Positions 27,216-35,226 of a stretch of DNA of 64,000 bases are shown in pieces. Positions within the stretch are counted from its first letter, which is position 1. Every line of letters begins with the position of its first letter. A program made the translations under genes and the position numbers. Below the pieces are notes generated by a model. That model saw nothing but the letters and a program-made list of their open reading frames with translations, was not told where the DNA came from and searched no databases. Source of the stretch: Lachnospiraceae bacterium. Lineage in GTDB: Bacteria; Bacillota; Clostridia; Lachnospirales; Lachnospiraceae. The stretch spans positions 18,819 to 82,818 of the forward strand of contig CAAGMZ010000005.1 of NCBI GenBank assembly GCA_900771195.1, in the 5' to 3' direction.

Positions 27216-27255
27216 ATATATTCTCCGTTCTGTTTTGCTTTATCAGACCGTTTAT

Positions 27256-27292
27256 ATAATACTACATATTTGCATGTGATTCAATTAACTGT
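27256..27292 (-). promoter_or_regulatory. Promoter of the LytTR/GHKL operon with a LytTR half-site
   Basis: Minus strand: TTGAAT (27284-27279), 17-bp spacer, TATTAT (27261-27256). ACAGTTAAT (27292-27284) abuts the -35 box and fits the AgrA/LytTR half-site pattern WMMGTTNRK at every position. Confidence 0.6.
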
Positions 27293-27332
27293 ACAGAACT
27301 ATTTTTACATCCTCTTTATCTTCAAAAAACCA

Positions 27333-27361
27333 TTTACACGCCAATTTAATTAGTGTATAAT
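27333..27361 (+). promoter_or_regulatory. purA promoter
   Basis: TTTACA (27333-27338), 17-bp spacer, TATAAT (27356-27361), giving a leader of about 50 nt before ATG 27416. Confidence 0.75.
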
Positions 27362-27415
27362 ATTTTGGTGTGCTTAGTGCACACAATAACACAGATATAT
27401 TCAGGAGGAACGGGC

Positions 27416-28708
27416 ATGGTTAGAGCTATAGTTGGTGCCAACTGGGGCGATGAAGGAAAAGGCAAGATTACCGATATGCTTGCGGAAAAGTCAGACATTA
27501 TCGTGAGATTCCAGGGAGGAAGCAATGCAGGACATACTATAATTAATGATTACGGTAAGTTCGCACTTCATCTTCTTCCTTCAGGAGTTTTTTATGACCA
27601 TACTACGAGCATTATCGGAAACGGTGTTGCACTTAATATTCCGTTTTTGATAAATGAAATCAAGGGGCTTGAGGAGCGCGGAGTTCCGGCACCTAAGATA
27701 CTTGTTTCAGACAGGGCACAGATACTTATGCCTTACCATGTGGATTTTGATGCATATGAAGAAGAGAGACTTGGAGGCAAGGCTTTCGGTTCAACCAAGT
27801 CCGGAATTGCTCCTTTCTATTCTGACAAGTATGCCAAAATCGGATTTCAGGTAAGTGAGCTTTTCGGTGAGGACTCACTCAGAGAGAAGGTTGAGCGTGT
27901 GGTAGACTATAAGAATATCCTGCTTGAACACCTTTATCATAAACCTAAAATGAATCCTGATGATATATATAATACGTTGATGTCATACAGAGATATGGTC
28001 GCTCCTTATGTTGCTGATGTATCACTTTTCCTTAATAACGCAATTAAGGAAGGCAAGACAATCCTGCTTGAGGGTCAGCTTGGTTCACTTAAGGATCCCG
28101 ACCATGGAATTTATCCCATGGTAACGTCATCATCAACCCTGGCTGCTTACGGCGCTATCGGAGCAGGAATACCTCCTTATGAGATAAAAGACATAGTGAC
28201 GGTAGTAAAGGCATATTCATCAGCAGTAGGAGCAGGTGCATTTGTCAGCGAGATATTCGGTGATGAGGCTGATGAACTCAGAAAGCGCGGCGGTGATGGA
28301 GGCGAGTACGGCGCTACAACAGGAAGACCGAGAAGAATGGGATGGTTCGATGCGGTTGCCACACGTTACGGATGCCGTGTACAGGGCGCTACCGAAGTGG
28401 CACTTACCGTTCTCGATGTTCTCGGCTACCTTGATGAGATTCCCATGTGCGTAGGATATGAGATAGACGGTAAGGTCATTAAGGATTTCCCTGTTACGCG
28501 CGAGCTTGAGAAAGCGAAGCCGGTGCTCAAGAAGATGCCCGGCTGGAAATGCGATATCCGTGGCATTAAGAAGTATGAAGAGCTTCCTAAGGAATGCCGT
28601 GATTATATCGAGGCTATAGAAGAAGAAATCGGTGTGCCGATAACCATGGTATCCAACGGCCCCAAGAGACATGATATCATAATGAGAGAGAGCAGACTGA
28701 GCAGATAA
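27416..28708 (+). CDS. purA: Adenylosuccinate synthase
   Basis: 430 residues from ATG 27416 behind AGGAGGAACGGGC. GTP-binding P-loop GDEGKGK (11-17), IMP-site FQGGSNAGHTI with the catalytic His, STKSGIAP and TGRPRRMGWFD. It converts IMP, Asp and GTP to adenylosuccinate, the first committed step to AMP. guaA, the matching GMP branch enzyme, is at the other end of the window. Single gene with its own promoter and terminator. Confidence 0.97.
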   Translation: MVRAIVGANWGDEGKGKITDMLAEKSDIIVRFQGGSNAGHTIINDYGKFALHLLPSGVFYDHTTSIIGNGVALNIPFLINEIKGLEERGVPAPKILVSDRAQILMPYHVDFDAYEEERLGGKAFGSTKSGIAPFYSDKYAKIGFQVSELFGEDSLREKVERVVDYKNILLEHLYHKPKMNPDDIYNTLMSYRDMVAPYVADVSLFLNNAIKEGKTILLEGQLGSLKDPDHGIYPMVTSSSTLAAYGAIGAGIPPYEIKDIVTVVKAYSSAVGAGAFVSEIFGDEADELRKRGGDGGEYGATTGRPRRMGWFDAVATRYGCRVQGATEVALTVLDVLGYLDEIPMCVGYEIDGKVIKDFPVTRELEKAKPVLKKMPGWKCDIRGIKKYEELPKECRDYIEAIEEEIGVPITMVSNGPKRHDIIMRESRLSR

Positions 28709-28718
28709 AGTTTTACGG

Positions 28719-28750
28719 AATGGCAAATCAGAGATGATTTGCCATTTCTT
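28719..28750 (+). terminator. purA terminator
   Basis: Perfect 12-bp arms AATGGCAAATCA and TGATTTGCCATT around GAGA, followed by TCTT. Confidence 0.85.
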
Positions 28751-28788
28751 CACAGATGTTTTCAATGATGCAGATTAAGGAGAATCAG

Positions 28789-29865
28789 ATGTACGACTTG
28801 TTGCGGGAATGTAAAATACAATTGGTTGCCACAGGGCTTTTCGACGGCCCTGCAGTTTTTGTGGTGCTGCTTGTAATAGTAATCGTACTGATTCTGGCTG
28901 TGGTCGGGGTAATTGCGGCAGAGATAGTGTCCAAGGTCAAAAAAACAAATCCGTCTCCAGGCGGTATGCAGTCCGGAGACAGTGTTGATGACGAGTGGGT
29001 AAAGGACGTGGTTCGCGAAATAACAAGCTATGAGGGACAAAAAGCCGAAGAAGACATAGAAGGTTATGATGGAGAGGAAACGCCTGATTCAGAAGGCGAG
29101 GGTACGGAGAATACAATTTTGACCGACGGACACGCCTTGATATCTCTCAGACATGTCACGTCAGAAGCTGACCGTAAGTCGGGCAGGGCAGGCATTGCAG
29201 GAAAACTACTTGACAGGATAACCGAAAAGAATATGAAAGGCAAAATACCTGTTGTGCTTGATGATGTCAGTTTTGATGTGAACAGAGGGGAAATAGTCGG
29301 AATAATAGGAACTGACGGGGCAGGGAAAAAAGCTTTAATCAGGCTCATTAACGGCGAGGTGGAACCGTCCGGCGGCAATATCATCGTGAACACCGGGGAT
29401 ATTCATATTCTGACTCCGGATTTTCCGGCAAACAGGGAGATTACAGGAAGAAAATATCTGTATAAATGCGCCAAAGAGGAGGGTTATACCAAAGTATATG
29501 CTGACCTGAACTATGACCGCATAGTTGAATTTGCAGAGCTTGGCGGGTTTATGGACGAAAAAATCAAGAATTATTCGGCGGGGATGTTAGCAAGGCTTAA
29601 ATTTGCCATTGCTGCAGCGGATGACAACCCGGGCATTCTTATTTTGGATGAGTTTTTGAGCACGTGTGATATTTTTTACAGGAAAAAATGCGAGAACAGT
29701 ATACGACGCATGGCACAGGGCGGAACAGCCGTAATCATTGTATCCAATGTCATGAATCTGGTTGCCAAAAACTGTACCGGAGCTTTGTGGATTGAAAACG
29801 GAACGCTTAGGATGACGGGCGAGCCCCAAAAAGTGTGCAGTGCATTTATTCATATGCAGTCCTGA
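28789..29865 (+). CDS. Membrane-anchored, degenerate ABC ATPase (TagH-like domain)
   Basis: 358 residues from ATG 28789 behind AAGGAGAATCAG. One TM helix (about 20-45), then an acidic linker (about 60-120), then an ABC ATPase domain (about 120-358) closest in style to TagH/Wzt exporters (KNYSAGMLARLKFA). The ATP site is altered: Walker A reads GTDGAGKKA, with Lys where Ser/Thr should bind magnesium, and the switch position reads IVSNVM, Asn for His. Walker B ILILDEF is intact. It may bind nucleotide without turning it over, or be regulatory. No permease is adjacent. Confidence 0.75.
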   Translation: MYDLLRECKIQLVATGLFDGPAVFVVLLVIVIVLILAVVGVIAAEIVSKVKKTNPSPGGMQSGDSVDDEWVKDVVREITSYEGQKAEEDIEGYDGEETPDSEGEGTENTILTDGHALISLRHVTSEADRKSGRAGIAGKLLDRITEKNMKGKIPVVLDDVSFDVNRGEIVGIIGTDGAGKKALIRLINGEVEPSGGNIIVNTGDIHILTPDFPANREITGRKYLYKCAKEEGYTKVYADLNYDRIVEFAELGGFMDEKIKNYSAGMLARLKFAIAAADDNPGILILDEFLSTCDIFYRKKCENSIRRMAQGGTAVIIVSNVMNLVAKNCTGALWIENGTLRMTGEPQKVCSAFIHMQS

Positions 29866-29870
29866 CAGAA

Positions 29871-29919
29871 AAACTCTGCACGGAGAAGACATATCGATGG
29901 CCATGCAGAGTTTATTTTG
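29871..29919 (+). terminator. Terminator after the TagH-like gene
   Basis: AAACTCTGCA (29871-29880) and TGCAGAGTTT (29904-29913), followed by ATTTTGC. Confidence 0.6.
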
Positions 29920-29936
29920 CCGGGCTGGTCTGCCAC

Positions 29937-29962
29937 AAGAGTCCTTAAGCGGACTCTTTTTT
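29937..29962 (+). terminator. Second, compact terminator
   Basis: AAGAGTCC, loop TTAAGC, GGACTCTT, then TTTT. It lies against the stop of the convergent Dabb gene. Confidence 0.75.
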
Positions 29963-30263
29963 AAAGAGAGAAATCAAGGCAGCTTCTTACCTTGGTGTAT
30001 GGACGGACTTTGGAATCGGCTACTGCTACATGCGCGGGATGCGTCGAGTATGCCTTCAGGGAAGCTTCATCAACGAAGGTTGAATCCAGCATGAGATCAG
30101 CAGTTGAGCTGGGAAGACCGTTAATGTTGACCCTGATATCGGTCATTCCGGGGATTTTTCCCGCAAGACCCTCAAGCCCCTCTTTTATGCCGGCTTTTAT
30201 TGCAGCCTTTTCTTCGGGTGAGTATTCGTCCTTAAGCGTCCAGAGAATGATGTGTTTGACCAT
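29961..30263 (-). CDS. Dabb-family (stress-responsive alpha/beta barrel) protein
   Basis: 100 residues from ATG at 30263, minus-strand RBS GGAGGCAAAAA. MVKHIILWTLKDEYS at the start, central LPSSTADLMLDSTFVDEASLKAYSTHPAHVAVA and VRS end match the Dabb domain, a dimeric ferredoxin-like barrel. The HPAHVAV block is the usual conserved helix start. Members have mixed or unknown roles; no partner gene suggests one here. Single gene. Confidence 0.9.
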   Translation of the reverse strand: MVKHIILWTLKDEYSPEEKAAIKAGIKEGLEGLAGKIPGMTDIRVNINGLPSSTADLMLDSTFVDEASLKAYSTHPAHVAVADSKVRPYTKVRSCLDFSL

Positions 30264-30331
30264 TTTTTGCCTCCATGTGATAAATATATAATTATAATAC
30301 ACCATGCAGGGAATTTACGAAAGGATAAAAG

Positions 30332-31291
30332 ATGGAATTTCCCAATATACTTAGAGAAGAAATAGAAAAAAGAACGGACAGGCTTTCTGTATCCGCCATG
30401 AAAAATATGGTGCAGAGCATGACAGAACGATACAAAAATCATAGCGGAAATGGGAAAAGCCTTGTAAATACAGATGAAGAAGCTGCCGTGTATGCTGCCG
30501 TGAGGATGCCGGCCACATTCGGAGCGGTATCCGCCGCACTTTCATATACGCTTGAATTATGGGACGGACAAATCAATTCGGTGATTGATGCCGGTGCCGG
30601 TACAGGGGCGGCATCCTGGGCATTTGCCGGGCTTACGGAGGCCTCGGAATATACATGCATTGAATGCGAGCCGGTGATGAGGAAGCTTGGAAAAGAGCTT
30701 ATGGCAGATTCCGAATACCAATTGTCTTCGGCTGTGTGGAAGCCCGGAAACATAGTAAAGGAGCCTGTAGAAGATAAAGCAGATGCTGTTGTGGCATCAT
30801 ATGTACTCAATGAACTGGAGGAAAAAGATATTGATGCGGCAGCAGTCAAATTATGGAATGCAGCCTCAAAGCTTTTGCTTATAGTTGAACCCGGAACGCC
30901 GGCAGGATTTTCGGTTATCAGAAGAATCCGACAGAAGCTTCTCGAACTTGGTGCGAATATTGTATCTCCGTGTGTGTGCGATGAATGCGGAATGGCTGAT
31001 GATGACTGGTGCCATTTTACATGCCGCGTGGCAAGAAGCCGACTTCATAAGCTGTTAAAGGGCGGAGATGTTCCGTATGAGGATGAAAAATTTTCATATA
31101 TTGCATTCAGCCGTACAAAATCAACAGATGTACATGACAGGCTTAGAATTATACGACACCCGGAAGTACAGAAGGGATATATTAAACTGCGGGCGTGTAC
31201 GGATAAAGGGATTTGTGACATGAAAGTTACCAGAAAAGACGGGGAAAGGTTCAAGTGCGCAAGGAAATCAGCATGTGGGGATATTCTGTAA
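30332..31291 (+). CDS. Rsm22-like SAM-dependent methyltransferase
   Basis: 319 residues. The SAM-binding site VIDAGAGTGAASWAF (about 85-99) and acidic end of strand 2 (CIECEP) are followed by SYVLNELEE and LLIVEPGTP. A Cys cluster, CVCDECGM...DDDWCHFTCRVARSRLHKLLKGGDVPYEDEKFSYIAF-type block, is the hallmark of the Rsm22 family and may hold an Fe-S cluster or zinc. The mitochondrial homologue METTL17/Rsm22 acts in small-subunit ribosome assembly; the bacterial members probably do similar work. Start ATG 30332. Confidence 0.85.
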   Translation: MEFPNILREEIEKRTDRLSVSAMKNMVQSMTERYKNHSGNGKSLVNTDEEAAVYAAVRMPATFGAVSAALSYTLELWDGQINSVIDAGAGTGAASWAFAGLTEASEYTCIECEPVMRKLGKELMADSEYQLSSAVWKPGNIVKEPVEDKADAVVASYVLNELEEKDIDAAAVKLWNAASKLLLIVEPGTPAGFSVIRRIRQKLLELGANIVSPCVCDECGMADDDWCHFTCRVARSRLHKLLKGGDVPYEDEKFSYIAFSRTKSTDVHDRLRIIRHPEVQKGYIKLRACTDKGICDMKVTRKDGERFKCARKSACGDIL

Positions 31292-31425
31292 GCCCTGCAT
31301 TGGCAAAAATACGCAAAAATCTTGACAAAATTGACGACTATGACGTAAGACCGGCTGTTGTTAAGCAACTTATCAAGGATTTACCTAAGAAATTTAAGGT
31401 TATTGTACACGATGAAAGGAAATAA
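31273..31425 (+). CDS. Putative 50-residue basic protein
   Basis: An ORF of 50 codons starting at ATG 31273, 19 nt inside the end of the methyltransferase gene, with AAGGA 7 nt upstream. Its stop lies one base before the start of the first ABC gene, and that gene's AAGGA site lies inside it. The product, MWGYSVSPALAKIRKN..VIVHDERK, is rich in Lys/Asp and reads like a folded helical protein rather than noise. Translational coupling on both sides supports it. No family recognised. Confidence 0.5.
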   Translation: MWGYSVSPALAKIRKNLDKIDDYDVRPAVVKQLIKDLPKKFKVIVHDERK

Positions 31426-31426
31426 A

Positions 31427-33253
31427 ATGAAAGCCAAAAAAGAAAACAAACTACGCATTTTTGCCAACAATGCCTACGCCGTAAAAACGGTATGGAGCAT
31501 AAGCAAAAGCCATGTTATACATGCAGCGCTTGGGTCAATAATCGGCTATGCGGAATGGATTTTTATGAGCATATTCTTCCTTAGATATGTCATTAACGCA
31601 ATAGAAACGGAAGCGCCCTTTGAAACGATACTGTTTTTCATAGGTATCTGTTTCGTGGTATTCTGTTTACTCGCAATTTATGATGGCTATCTAAAGGCGG
31701 TAATTTACCCCTGCACCGACAACAAAATATATAGGGTTCTTTACCGCAGACTTTACGCAAAGGCAAGAAATGTTGAGCTTCGCTGTTTTGAGGATGCCGA
31801 TTTTTATAACCGCTACACAATGGCGCTTGATGGCTCTGCACAGAAAATGACAGCTTCGGTGAATTATTTCTTCTCGATTGTATTCGGAGTTATTGCGGCA
31901 GCGACGGCGTTCTGGTCTATGTTCAGCATAGACCCCTGGTCTGTTTTGTTTGTAATCTCTCCAATAATCGGCAACTTTGTTTTCGGCGGCCTTATGAATA
32001 AGATATGGGGCGGACGTTACGTAGATACAATCAGGAACAACCGTATTGCCGAGTATGTGAACCGTGTAATGCACCTTGCGGAGTATGCAAAGGAAATTCG
32101 ATATTCAAGCATTCACGACCTTATGATTAAGCGCTACAACGAGGCAATGGACAGGAATTGTAAGGTTGCAGACAAGTATGGCAAAAAGGCTGTTGCCTAC
32201 ACATGGGCGCAGAATGTTACTACCTTTGCACTTGTTTTTGAGGGCATTATGATTTACGCCGCATACCGCACTATTGTTTCAAAAACAATGGGGCTTGCGG
32301 AGCTTGCCATAATGTTCACGGCTATGTCAACATCATCCTGGATTTTAATCGGTCTTTTCAATAACCTTATGGAGGCCATAAAAAACGGCCAGTTCCTTGA
32401 ATATTTCCGCACCTTTATGGAATACAAGGAAAAGATACCCGAAAATCAGGATGGCAAAATGCCTGAAAAAATACGCTTAATCGAGTTTAGGAACGTTTGT
32501 TTTGAGTACAAGGAAAACGAGCCGGTTATAAATAATCTCAGCTTTAGAATTGAGGGAGACAAGGTATGTGCGCTGGTTGGTCATAACGGTGCAGGAAAGT
32601 CAACTATTATAAAGCTGCTGTTCCGACTTTACGACCCAACAAGCGGCGAAATTCTTGTGAACGGCATAAACATCAAGGAGTACAACCTGAAAGCATACCG
32701 CAGGCAGTTCTCAGCTGCCTTTCAGGACTACAAGGTTATGGCGATGTCCGTCAGGGATAATGTGCTTATGGGAGGGAAATTCGATAATCCGGACGAAACC
32801 GCTGAGCGCGCGTTAAAATGTGCGGGAGTATGGGATAAGGTTGCAAGCCTTTCAAATGGCATAAACACCATTATGACAAAGGAATTTAGAGATGACGGTG
32901 CGGTGCTTTCCGGCGGCGAACAGCAGAAAATTGTTGTTGCAAGAGCATTTGCACAGCAAGCATCCGTCAAGGTTTTCGACGAACCCAGCTCTGCCCTTGA
33001 CCCTATTGCAGAATACGATTTGTACAAAGGAATTATGAACGAAAGCAAGGGCCACATCACCCTGTTTATTTCTCACCGTCTTTCCTCCGTCAAGGATGCA
33101 GATGAGGTGTTTATGCTTGAAAACGGCACAGTTATCGAGCAGGGCACGCATCGTCAGCTTATGGATATGAACGGTAAATACTGCGAGATGTTCACAAAGC
33201 AGGCACAGAATTACCTTGCAGATGAAAATTATAAGGAAGGGGTGTCAATATGA
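31427..33253 (+). CDS. ABC exporter half-transporter (TM + ATPase), first of a pair
   Basis: 608 residues from ATG 31427. About six TM helices (residues 35-330) are fused to an ATPase: Walker A GHNGAGKST, Q-loop SAAFQDYK, signature LSGGEQQKIVVARA, Walker B VKVFDEPSSALDP, H-loop FISHRLSSV. All motifs look functional. It overlaps the next gene by 4 nt, so the two products probably form a heterodimer. Such exporters move peptides, lipids or drugs; no substrate gene is visible. It may be read from the methyltransferase promoter, since no terminator separates them. Confidence 0.92.
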   Translation: MKAKKENKLRIFANNAYAVKTVWSISKSHVIHAALGSIIGYAEWIFMSIFFLRYVINAIETEAPFETILFFIGICFVVFCLLAIYDGYLKAVIYPCTDNKIYRVLYRRLYAKARNVELRCFEDADFYNRYTMALDGSAQKMTASVNYFFSIVFGVIAAATAFWSMFSIDPWSVLFVISPIIGNFVFGGLMNKIWGGRYVDTIRNNRIAEYVNRVMHLAEYAKEIRYSSIHDLMIKRYNEAMDRNCKVADKYGKKAVAYTWAQNVTTFALVFEGIMIYAAYRTIVSKTMGLAELAIMFTAMSTSSWILIGLFNNLMEAIKNGQFLEYFRTFMEYKEKIPENQDGKMPEKIRLIEFRNVCFEYKENEPVINNLSFRIEGDKVCALVGHNGAGKSTIIKLLFRLYDPTSGEILVNGINIKEYNLKAYRRQFSAAFQDYKVMAMSVRDNVLMGGKFDNPDETAERALKCAGVWDKVASLSNGINTIMTKEFRDDGAVLSGGEQQKIVVARAFAQQASVKVFDEPSSALDPIAEYDLYKGIMNESKGHITLFISHRLSSVKDADEVFMLENGTVIEQGTHRQLMDMNGKYCEMFTKQAQNYLADENYKEGVSI

Positions 33254-35040
33254 AAAAGTTTAAGAAACTGTTAGCCGATAACCTATGGCTATTCAAGATA
33301 TGCTACAGAGCCGCCCCGTCTTATATGATATGTTACATAATCGAGGCGATACGAAACGAAATTGTTGTGTTCCTTGAATTTACCCTTGCGCTTAACTTTG
33401 TTCTGGAATGTGCCGAGTTCGGCAGACCGTTCAAAACAGCGGCAATATTTCTGTTGTCGCTTCTTGCATTTGTAATGCTGGGGCTTCTTTTCAACGCATA
33501 TGTATTCCAGAAATTACAGCAAAAGTCAGAGCCGAAAATCAGGCAGGCGATAAAGCAGATGATGTTTAATAAGGCAAAAGAAATCGACCTTGAATGTTAT
33601 GATAATCCCGAATTTTACAACGATTATGTGTTGTCAGTTTCCGAGGTTGATAATCAGATTGGACGAATGTTCCGCCTTATCACAAACCTCTGCACGGGAC
33701 TTGTTTCAATCGTGCTTTCGGGGGCATTCTTTATCGGCAACGACCCTGTTTCCTTTTTCTTTATTGCGGTATCCTTTGTAGCTTCGCTCTGGTCGGGAAA
33801 GGCACTGAATAAGCTGAATTTCAAGATACGCAATGATAAAAATCCTCACGAGCGTAAGCTTGGCTATGTAAACCGTGTATTCTATCTTAACGATTACGCA
33901 AAGGAAGTGCGCCTGAATACCGAGGTGACCGGCGAACTGCTCAAGGACTTTGATGAAACAAACGACAAAATTCTGGCTATCGACAAGAAAAATGCAGGTA
34001 AACGCTTTGGCTTACAGTTACTGAAGGATTACATCTGCAATAACTTTCTCATTGACGTTGTGTATATGATTTATCTTGTGTACAGTGCGGCAGTCCTCCA
34101 TAGAATTTCATACAGTAACGTTGCTGTAATGCGTGGCACGGCGAATAGAATGAAAAATCGTATGCGGCAGTTTTCGGATGTTTTCCCGAAAATGCATGAA
34201 ATCAGTATGTATGTTGAGAAAATGAAGAATTTCCTTGATATTGAGCCGAAAATTACCAGTACAGCCAAGAAACCTCTCCCCGAAAAGCCTGCCGAAATTG
34301 AACTGCGGAATGTTTCTTTTGGCTACAACGAAAAGGACGGTTACATTCTGAAAAATATCAGCATGAAGATAAATCCCTACAGCAAGATTGCCATTGTAGG
34401 CTACAACGGCGCAGGCAAGACCACGCTGATAAAGCTGATTATGAGACTTTATGACCCCAACGAGGGTGAAATCCTTCTTGATGGCGTTAACATCAAGGAA
34501 TACAATGTTGAAGAATATCGCCGTAAAATAGGAACGGTTTTCCAGGACTTCAAGATTTTTGCCGCAACGGTAAAGGAGAATGTATTACTTGACTTTGCCG
34601 AAAACGGCAGGGACGAGGACGTGCTGAACGCCATTGATAAGAGCGGTTTCAGCGAACGTCTGGAAACCCTTGAACAGGGGCTTGAAACAAATCTTACCAC
34701 CGAATTTGAGGAAAACGGTGTCAACCTTTCGGGCGGCGAGGGACAGAAGCTGGCGGTAGCCCGTGTTTTCTGCAAGGATGCTAATCTGATTATCCTTGAC
34801 GAGCCAAGCTCCGCCCTTGACCCGATTGCTGAGTATCACCTGAACCACTCGATGCTTACGGCGGCAGAGAATAAGTCGGTTGTGTTCATCTCACACCGTC
34901 TTTCCACAACACGAATTGCCGACAGGATATATATGCTTGAAAAGGGCAGGATTATTGAAGAGGGCAGTCATGATGAGCTGCTTCGGCGCAAGGGAAAGTA
35001 TGCCGAGATGTGGAGAGTTCAGGCGGGGCAGTATCTATAA
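33250..35040 (+). CDS. ABC exporter half-transporter, second of a pair
   Basis: 596 residues, RBS AAGGAAGGGGTGTCAAT. About six TM helices, then Walker A GYNGAGKTT, Q-loop GTVFQDFKIF, signature LSGGEGQKLAVARV, Walker B LIILDEPSSALDP and H-loop FISHRLSTT. It is clearly a paralogue of the preceding protein: both share EILxxGxNIKEYN and EPSSALDPIAEY. Both ATP sites have the catalytic Glu. The last bases after the stop hold only a weak AGGA...TCCT stem with TTTTT. Confidence 0.92.
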   Translation: MKKFKKLLADNLWLFKICYRAAPSYMICYIIEAIRNEIVVFLEFTLALNFVLECAEFGRPFKTAAIFLLSLLAFVMLGLLFNAYVFQKLQQKSEPKIRQAIKQMMFNKAKEIDLECYDNPEFYNDYVLSVSEVDNQIGRMFRLITNLCTGLVSIVLSGAFFIGNDPVSFFFIAVSFVASLWSGKALNKLNFKIRNDKNPHERKLGYVNRVFYLNDYAKEVRLNTEVTGELLKDFDETNDKILAIDKKNAGKRFGLQLLKDYICNNFLIDVVYMIYLVYSAAVLHRISYSNVAVMRGTANRMKNRMRQFSDVFPKMHEISMYVEKMKNFLDIEPKITSTAKKPLPEKPAEIELRNVSFGYNEKDGYILKNISMKINPYSKIAIVGYNGAGKTTLIKLIMRLYDPNEGEILLDGVNIKEYNVEEYRRKIGTVFQDFKIFAATVKENVLLDFAENGRDEDVLNAIDKSGFSERLETLEQGLETNLTTEFEENGVNLSGGEGQKLAVARVFCKDANLIILDEPSSALDPIAEYHLNHSMLTAAENKSVVFISHRLSTTRIADRIYMLEKGRIIEEGSHDELLRRKGKYAEMWRVQAGQYL

Positions 35041-35159
35041 AAACCGAGCAGGACGAGGTTTCATCCTTCTTTTTACCTGTTGTGAAACAGGATTGAAAAT
35101 ACTATATTAAGTAAATGTTTAACATTCCAATTGAAGCATTGGCAAAATGCATATATATC

Positions 35160-35188
35160 TTGAATGAAATGTCAAAAAGTGGTACAAT
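35160..35188 (+). promoter_or_regulatory. Promoter of the PAS-GGDEF-EAL gene
   Basis: TTGAAT (35160-35165), 17-bp spacer, TACAAT (35183-35188). An AGGAGG site at 35214 and GTG start at 35227 follow. Confidence 0.7.
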
Positions 35189-35226
35189 TTATACAATGAA
35201 AAAGTGTCGGAACAGGAGGGTAGCTC

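Noticed and set aside
31427..35040. Recent horizontal transfer of the paired ABC transporter
   Set aside because: Codon choice seemed slightly different by eye, but there are no flanking repeats or mobility genes, and I could not measure it.
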